Below the pieces are notes generated by a model. The model made no database searches. It was not told the DNA's origin and saw only the letters and a list, made by a program, of their open reading frames with translations. A program made the position numbers and the translations under genes. Positions 5,634 through 9,600 of a stretch of DNA of 9,600 nucleotides are shown piece by piece (the stretch's first letter is position 1; every line of letters begins with the position of its first letter). Source of the DNA: JBDSRX01 sp039929105 (GTDB lineage Bacteria > Patescibacteriota > Dojkabacteria > J137); the NCBI GenBank assembly GCA_039929105.1, contig JBDSRX010000069.1:1-9600 (forward strand). Reading direction: 5' to 3'.

Positions 5634-5676
5634 CTAAGCCCCTTTAAATTTACATTATAAAATTAAAGGGACTTAG
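5634..5676 (-). promoter_or_regulatory. promoter within a 14-bp inverted repeat (operator-like)
   Basis: CTAAGCCCCTTTAA (5634-5647) and TTAAAGGGACTTAG (5663-5676) are reverse complements except for one position. The 15-bp spacer contains a perfect -10, TATAAT, on the minus strand (5659-5654). No good -35 is seen. The gene start follows at 5620. The symmetry around the -10 suits a dimeric repressor site; a DNA or RNA cruciform is an alternative. Confidence 0.55.
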
Positions 5677-5778
5677 AAACTACGTTTTCGATTGTTAAGG
5701 TTCTTCGGATTAGTTGTAATCTATTGATTATTTGTAACCTATACTAATTAAGGTAAAACCATTAACTAGATTGAATAA

Positions 5779-5806
5779 ATAGCTATAAAAATAATTTTTA
5801 AGCTAT
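5779..5806. repeat. AT-rich hairpin in the 5677-5880 gap
   Basis: ATAGCT (5779-5784) and TAAAAA (5786-5791) pair with TTTTTA (5795-5800) and AGCTAT (5801-5806), with one bulged A and a TAA loop. The surrounding 5677-5830 stretch has no ORF. It contains a loose tandem repeat (TTGTAATCTAT, 5719-5729, and TTGTAACCTAT, 5738-5748). Its role is unknown. Confidence 0.4.
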
Positions 5807-5833
5807 CTATATTATACCATATTAGGGGTGATT

Positions 5834-5853
5834 TCGCCGCCGAGCAACGGCGA
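5834..5853 (-). repeat. GC-rich hairpin D, divergent REP-like element
   Basis: TCGCCG (5834-5839) pairs with CGGCGA (5848-5853) around an 8-nt loop. It is a G+C-rich island in very AT-rich sequence. On the minus strand it is preceded by AGTCATG and followed by AAATC. This matches the TGTCAT head and ATC tail of elements A and B, so it may be a distant member. Its head faces that of A, 20 bp away. Confidence 0.5.
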
Positions 5854-5880
5854 CATGACTTCTCTCTAATACCCAATTTA

Positions 5881-5910
5881 TGTCATCCTGAGGCTCTCGA
5901 AGGATGTATC
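5881..5910 (+). repeat. REP-like element A, left flank of the second GIY-YIG gene
   Basis: Head TGTCAT, stem CATCCT (5884-5889) with AGGATG (5901-5906), core GAGGCTCTCGA (5890-5900), tail TATC. It ends on the TGA stop of the GIY-YIG gene. It has the same core as B, in inverted orientation. Confidence 0.75.
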
Positions 5911-6226
5911 ATTTATTTGGCGTTTTTCTTAATGAATTAAATTTAAGAGATTCCCAGTCGTTATTAATTAATGCTTCCTTCTTTTTTCTTGACCAATTCT
6001 TTAACTTTTTCTCAAATGTAATTGCAATTCTTATGTCATTGAATTCGCCAGACCATACAAGTTTTACAGGTAACCTTGTAGATGTGTAACCATTATTAAA
6101 TGAATTACTATGCTGGGAGAGTCTCAGTTCAAGATTATTTGTAACTCCAGTATAATAAGAATTATCTGAGCATTTAAGAATATATACAAAGTAGTTTTTT
6201 AGCATAAACCTAAAATTAAGATTCAT
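5909..6226 (-). CDS. GIY-YIG (URI-type) endonuclease flanked by palindromes
   Basis: A 105-residue single-domain GIY-YIG protein. It shows YFVYILKCSDN (GIY half, about 12-22), SYYTGVTNN (YIG half, here YTG, 23-31), the catalytic Arg and His in NLELRLSQHS (R35, H39), and the conserved Glu in ITFEKKLKNWSRKKKEAL (E72). All catalytic positions are kept, unlike the copy at 1683-1937. Such stand-alone proteins are predicted to cut branched or damaged DNA, but their role in the cell is mostly unknown. The first ATG (6224-6226) lies in the foot of hairpin B. M8 (6203-6205) gives the usual family start MLKNYFVYIL and may be the real one. Neither has a convincing ribosome site. A -10 lies just downstream of the dnaE stop. 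Confidence 0.88.
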   Translation of the reverse strand: MNLNFRFMLKNYFVYILKCSDNSYYTGVTNNLELRLSQHSNSFNNGYTSTRLPVKLVWSGEFNDIRIAITFEKKLKNWSRKKKEALINNDWESLKFNSLRKTPNK

Positions 6227-6249
6227 GGCTCGAGAGCCTCGCCATGACA
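6224..6249 (-). repeat. REP-like element B, right flank of the second GIY-YIG gene
   Basis: CATGGC (6224-6229) pairs with GCCATG (6241-6246) around an 11-nt core that reads GAGGCTCTCGA on the minus strand, identical to A. The TGTCAT head is 6249-6244. Three stem pairs differ from A, all by paired changes. The hairpin would lie in the mRNA leader and cover the first ATG. Confidence 0.75.
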
Positions 6250-6262
6250 GATCATCTTTTGG

Positions 6263-6268
6263 ATTATA
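6263..6268 (-). promoter_or_regulatory. -10 for the second GIY-YIG gene
   Basis: TATAAT on the minus strand, 19 bp past the dnaE stop. No convincing -35 is seen. Transcription from here would begin just before hairpin B. Confidence 0.4.
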
Positions 6269-6286
6269 CTATATCAGTATTAATTA

Positions 6287-9200
6287 TTACATCCACTTTT
6301 CGAGACATTCAATTGTTTGAATATCGTCTAAATTAGCTTTTCTTATTAATTTACCAGGTTTTGCTTTAGTACCATAAGTTACTTCAATATCAGTATCTCC
6401 ATCTTCACAGAAACAATTTTTGAGCTCAGCAAGCTTTAACTGGTCTGTTACACCAACAACACTAATTGACATCTTCTTAGGTCTTATTAACGTTCCAGCG
6501 TGCTCTAGAGAGTTAATTATAAGTGACTTCTTGTCTTCTCTTTCGTTAATAACAGCTTCTATAACTAAAGGTCTAGCTTCATCTATTTGGTGTGCATATT
6601 TTTCGTAAACTCTTGGAAACATAACAGCTTCGGATTTTCCAGAAAAATCTTCAAAAGCCAAAATTGCCATTTTAGAGTTATCTTTCTTTGTATATGTAAT
6701 TTTTACTGATGTTATTAAAGCTAAAAATTTAACTTTATTTCCTGCATTTGTATGCTCAACTTCACTTAGTTTATTATATCTTCCAGTTAAGTTTACCCAT
6801 TTAAAAGTATCTAATGGATGTGTAGTTATAAATAAACCTAAAAGTTCTTTTTCCCAATTCATTTTCTCTTTCTCACTTGAAGGATCAGTTGGAGGAAATG
6901 GTGTAGCAGAATAGTTTGTAACTAAGGGTTCGTCATGCTCATCTTCAAACATAGAGAACAAATCTGTTTGTCCAACATCTTGAACTTTTTTCTTTTCTGT
7001 AAATTTGCTTACAACTTCCGGAATAATTTTTAATAAAGAATTTCTATCTCCAAATTCGTCCATTGTTCCAGCTTTTATTAAACACTCAATACTCTTTCTA
7101 TTAAAGTTAGCCATACCAACTCTTCCAATCATATCGTCAAAGTTTCGGAACGGGCCATTGAGTGTCCTCTCTTGTAAAATAGCCGAACACGTTTTAGCTC
7201 CTACATTTTTAATAGCCCCTAATCCAAATCTGATCGAATCCTCTCCTTCTGCTGTAAAGTCTACATTGGATTTATTAACATTTGGTGGTAGAACTTTATA
7301 CCCAAGCCTTCTTACTTCACTCATGTCTGTAGTAACTCTATCCATGTCTGAAATGTCTGAATGCAATAATGCAGTCATAAATTGCAATGGATAATGAGCT
7401 TTTAGATATGCACATTTGTAAGCTAGTACGGCATATCCTGCAGCATGAGCCTTGTTAAATCCGTAGTCTGCGAAAGGAAGTAAATAATTCCATAGTTCTG
7501 TAGCAACTGCTTCTGAATGTCCTTTTTTCTGAACACCAGCTTTAAAGATTGCTTCTTCTTTTTTCATAACATCCACTTTCTTTTTACCCATGGCTCTTCT
7601 TAAAACATCAGCCTGACCCATAGTATACCCAGCAAGATCTACGGCAATTCTAATAACCTGTTCTTGATAAATTGCGAATCCAAACGTCTTTCCAATAATA
7701 TTTCCTAATTCTGGAATTAATAGCTCAGTTTTCTGAGTTCCATGTTTCCTTGCAATATAATCCGGAATGTACTTCATAGGTCCAGGTCGATAAGCTGCTA
7801 CCATAAAGCATAAATCTTCTTGAGTTTCTGCTCTTAAATCTTTTAAATATTGCCTCATTGGAGGAGACTCAAATTGAAAGACTCCAGTTGTTTCTCCTTT
7901 TGCAAATAGTTCGTAAGCTAATTTATCTCCCTCAGGAATACTATAAAAATCAACATCAACTCCTTTACTTTGTTTAATGTATTTAATTGCATTTGCAATA
8001 ATTGTAAGAGTTCGTAGCCCTAAGAAGTCAAACTTCATCAAGCCAAGTTCTTCTAACCATGGACCTTCATACTGTGTAATAATTTTACTATCTCCAGCTT
8101 CCGATCCACCTGACTCGTATTGTAATGGAACATAATTAACAACTGGTCCGGGAGTAATTAAGTATCCGCATGCATGTACAGACATATGTCTAGACATGTT
8201 TGTAATCTTTTTTACAACCTCTGACATCTTTTCTAGTTGTGGGTCTGAATTTATAATTCCTGCAAATTCTGGACTAGTTTCCATCATTTTTTCTATCGTA
8301 TAAGGTTTTCCAAAAAGAACAGTTACAAGTTTAGAAAGTCGATCAGCAGTCTTTAAGTCTATGTTCATTACTCTAGAAACATCTCTAATTGCGGCCTTTG
8401 TTTTTAGTCTTCCAAAAGTGCAAATTGCAACAACTGCATCATGTCCATATTTTTCCCTTACATAATTCATCACTTCTTCTCTTCTAGAATCTTGAATATC
8501 CATGTCAATGTCGGGAGGGGATGGTCTTTCTGGATTTAAGAATCTTTCAAAATACAATTCCCATTTAATTGGCTCAACTTCAACAATATCTAAGCAGTGT
8601 GCAGCGGCACTTCCTGCAACAGAACCTCTAACTCCCATCAAGATATCGTTTGTTGCGGACCATCTCATTAAATCTGATACAACAAGAAAGTAATCATCGT
8701 AACCTTTTGTATGAATCAAATTTAATTCCATATCTATCCTGTCAAAAAGCTCAGAATTAAATACTCTTTTTGACACATCTTCATACTTTTCTGAAATTCG
8801 AAGTTCGAATGAAGAAGCATCAAGGTTTTGAATTTCGAATTTCGAATTTCGATATTTTCTTAAAGAACCTTCAAAAACCATTTCTCTTAAAATAGTTTCG
8901 GAAGTTTGTCCTTCAGGGATATTCCAAAACTTTGGTTGAATTCTATCGAATGCTGGTGAAAACTCTTCAATACTTTGGTCAATCCTCTCAGTATTCTCAA
9001 GCGCACTTTTTTCGTCTCCAAACTTCTTCTCCATCTCCTCGGGAGATAAGATATAAGTTCCTTCGTACCCTGTCCTACAATCGTCATCAGAGAGTAATTT
9101 GCCATCTTTTATAGCAAATAACATTGTCTGTACTTCTTTATCTTCTTTTTTTAAATAATGAGCATCTGTTGTAGCAACAAGTGGAACCTTATACTTTGCA

Positions 9201-9600
9201 GCTAATTCTCTAAGAATCGTATTACTGTATTTTTGTTGATTTAAATTATCGATAGATTCTTCACTACCTTCCTCATCATTAGTTCTTAGAATGTAGTCAC
9301 TTGGAAGACTATCGGACATATCGTAACCGTGTCTTTGAAGTTCAATAAAAAAATCGTCTTTAAAAGTTCCTTGTAAAAATTGTAACCAATCTTCTGCTTT
9401 TGGAATATCTCCTCTTAAAATATTTCTAGATAATGGTCCAGCCATACATGCAGAAGTACAAACTAAACCTTGAGAATATTTTGCCAATGTTGCTCTATCA
9501 ACCCTTGGTTTGTAATACATTCCATGAAGTTGAGCTTCGGAAACTAATTTAACTAAATTTAAATATCCCGTTCTATTTTTTGCTAGTAAAAGTAAGTGAT
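6287..9600 (-). CDS. dnaE: DNA polymerase III alpha subunit (5' end beyond window)
   Basis: The replicative polymerase catalytic subunit. The frame stays open past the ATG at 9520 to the window edge, adding 26 residues (HLLLLAKNRTGYLNLVKLVS, then EAQLHG). These are typical of the DnaE PHP domain, so 9520 is not the start and the first ~70 residues are missing. Counting from the 9520 Met, the PHP end has VATTDAHYL (about 115-123). Palm aspartates are in PDIDMD (about D337, D339) and MKFDFLGLRTLT (about D497). The fingers have YQEQVIRIAVDLAGY (617-631) and FNKAHAAGYAVLAYKCAYLK. Helix-hairpin-helix repeats are near 765-820 and an OB domain near 928-1005. All landmarks are present in order, so it should be active. 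Residues about 224-243 are encoded by a simple repeat (separate entry). It ends EKWM-TAA. Confidence 0.97.
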   Translation of the reverse strand, partial: HLLLLAKNRTGYLNLVKLVSEAQLHGMYYKPRVDRATLAKYSQGLVCTSACMAGPLSRNILRGDIPKAEDWLQFLQGTFKDDFFIELQRHGYDMSDSLPSDYILRTNDEEGSEESIDNLNQQKYSNTILRELAAKYKVPLVATTDAHYLKKEDKEVQTMLFAIKDGKLLSDDDCRTGYEGTYILSPEEMEKKFGDEKSALENTERIDQSIEEFSPAFDRIQPKFWNIPEGQTSETILREMVFEGSLRKYRNSKFEIQNLDASSFELRISEKYEDVSKRVFNSELFDRIDMELNLIHTKGYDDYFLVVSDLMRWSATNDILMGVRGSVAGSAAAHCLDIVEVEPIKWELYFERFLNPERPSPPDIDMDIQDSRREEVMNYVREKYGHDAVVAICTFGRLKTKAAIRDVSRVMNIDLKTADRLSKLVTVLFGKPYTIEKMMETSPEFAGIINSDPQLEKMSEVVKKITNMSRHMSVHACGYLITPGPVVNYVPLQYESGGSEAGDSKIITQYEGPWLEELGLMKFDFLGLRTLTIIANAIKYIKQSKGVDVDFYSIPEGDKLAYELFAKGETTGVFQFESPPMRQYLKDLRAETQEDLCFMVAAYRPGPMKYIPDYIARKHGTQKTELLIPELGNIIGKTFGFAIYQEQVIRIAVDLAGYTMGQADVLRRAMGKKKVDVMKKEEAIFKAGVQKKGHSEAVATELWNYLLPFADYGFNKAHAAGYAVLAYKCAYLKAHYPLQFMTALLHSDISDMDRVTTDMSEVRRLGYKVLPPNVNKSNVDFTAEGEDSIRFGLGAIKNVGAKTCSAILQERTLNGPFRNFDDMIGRVGMANFNRKSIECLIKAGTMDEFGDRNSLLKIIPEVVSKFTEKKKVQDVGQTDLFSMFEDEHDEPLVTNYSATPFPPTDPSSEKEKMNWEKELLGLFITTHPLDTFKWVNLTGRYNKLSEVEHTNAGNKVKFLALITSVKITYTKKDNSKMAILAFEDFSGKSEAVMFPRVYEKYAHQIDEARPLVIEAVINEREDKKSLIINSLEHAGTLIRPKKMSISVVGVTDQLKLAELKNCFCEDGDTDIEVTYGTKAKPGKLIRKANLDDIQTIECLEKWM
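8793..8850. repeat. in-frame heptamer repeat and inverted repeat inside dnaE
   Basis: Three perfect copies of GAATTTC (8830-8850) form the right arm of an inverted repeat. TTCGAATTTCGAATTTC (8834-8850) mirrors GAAATTCGAAGTTCGAA (8793-8809) with one mismatch over 17 bp and a 24-nt spacer. It encodes residues about 224-243, RNSKFEIQNLDASSFELRIS, a low-complexity stretch between GSLRKY and SEKYEDVSKRV. This is a spacer region where DnaE length varies. It looks like an intergenic-type repeat captured in frame. Confidence 0.75.

Larger units (their letters stand above)
5881..6249. mobile_element. candidate GIY-YIG cassette bounded by inverted palindromes
   Basis: A 369-bp unit with element A at the left edge and B at the right edge, heads (TGTCAT) outward and tails (ATC) inward, with only the GIY-YIG gene inside. 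This has the form of an element with terminal inverted repeats. No target-site duplication is visible in the flanks (AATTTA left, GATCAT right), so mobility is inference. Confidence 0.35.

Noticed and set aside
5385..5660. 91-residue plus-strand ORF
   Set aside because: Antisense to the 187-residue gene, whose ribosome site and membrane anchor are convincing; the opposite frame shows no domain or start signal.
5904..6089. 61-residue plus-strand ORF
   Set aside because: Antisense to the GIY-YIG gene and starting inside palindrome A; no supporting motif.
5881..6249. insertion sequence with transposase
   Set aside because: The enclosed gene is a GIY-YIG nuclease, not a DDE or Y1 transposase, and no target-site duplication is visible; kept only as a candidate cassette.
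6420..8693. plus-strand ORFs at 6420-6608, 7005-7394 and 8502-8693
   Set aside because: All are inside dnaE on the opposite strand, with no start signals or family motifs.
8830..8850. CRISPR-like array in dnaE
   Set aside because: The 7-bp units are directly adjacent with no spacers, in coding sequence, and no cas genes are present.
8887..9114. ORFs at 8887-9105 (minus) and 8932-9114 (plus)
   Set aside because: Both lie within the dnaE frame region. The first is merely another frame of the same strand; DnaE is continuous through here without a frameshift.
9518..9520. ATG at 9520 as the dnaE start
   Set aside because: The frame is open to the window edge and the 26 upstream residues match the DnaE PHP domain (LLLLAKN, YLNLVKLVS), so the gene continues beyond the window.

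Overview
The window is AT-rich bacterial DNA. Most coding regions have A/T-heavy third positions, genes are tightly packed, and only some starts have a Shine-Dalgarno. A small-genome, uncultivated bacterium of the Patescibacteria/CPR type fits the AT-richness, the short Rel protein, the two stand-alone GIY-YIG endonucleases and the general look of DnaE. That placement is inference; no marker here fixes the phylum. TAA, TAG and TGA all appear to act as stops, so recoding of TGA is unlikely.

Left part (1-2306): the 3' end of an unknown gene, then a two-gene operon of a bPH2-domain membrane protein and exodeoxyribonuclease III (xth) with a one-base stop/start overlap. Convergent to xth, and overlapping it by 4 bp, is a GIY-YIG endonuclease. 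This lies 17 bp downstream of a tRNA-Arg(UCU) gene on the same strand. The tRNA has a good promoter whose leader carries two REP-like hairpins. A divergent promoter drives a 42-residue membrane microprotein.

Middle part (2307-5676): a membrane-anchored LysM/M23 cell-wall peptidase abuts the microprotein tail to tail. Divergent from it is a short RelA/SpoT-type protein (HD, synthetase and TGS domains, nothing after TGS) with substitutions in key hydrolase motifs. Next is a membrane-anchored protein of unknown function. Its base composition is clearly richer in G+C than its surroundings, and its promoter sits inside a 14-bp inverted repeat.

Right part (5677-9600): a repeat-rich gap, then a second GIY-YIG gene enclosed by two inverted REP-like palindromes that have the same 11-nt core but compensating stem changes. 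Last is dnaE (DNA polymerase III alpha), reading leftward and cut by the right edge of the window. Its apparent ATG at 9520 is internal. Its coding sequence carries an in-frame, repeat-derived insertion.

The genes are mostly housekeeping: replication, base-excision repair, stringent response and wall turnover. The strongest candidate for something new is the hairpin family (stem free to change, GAG-NNNNN-CGA core). Its copies surround one GIY-YIG gene and lie close to the other.
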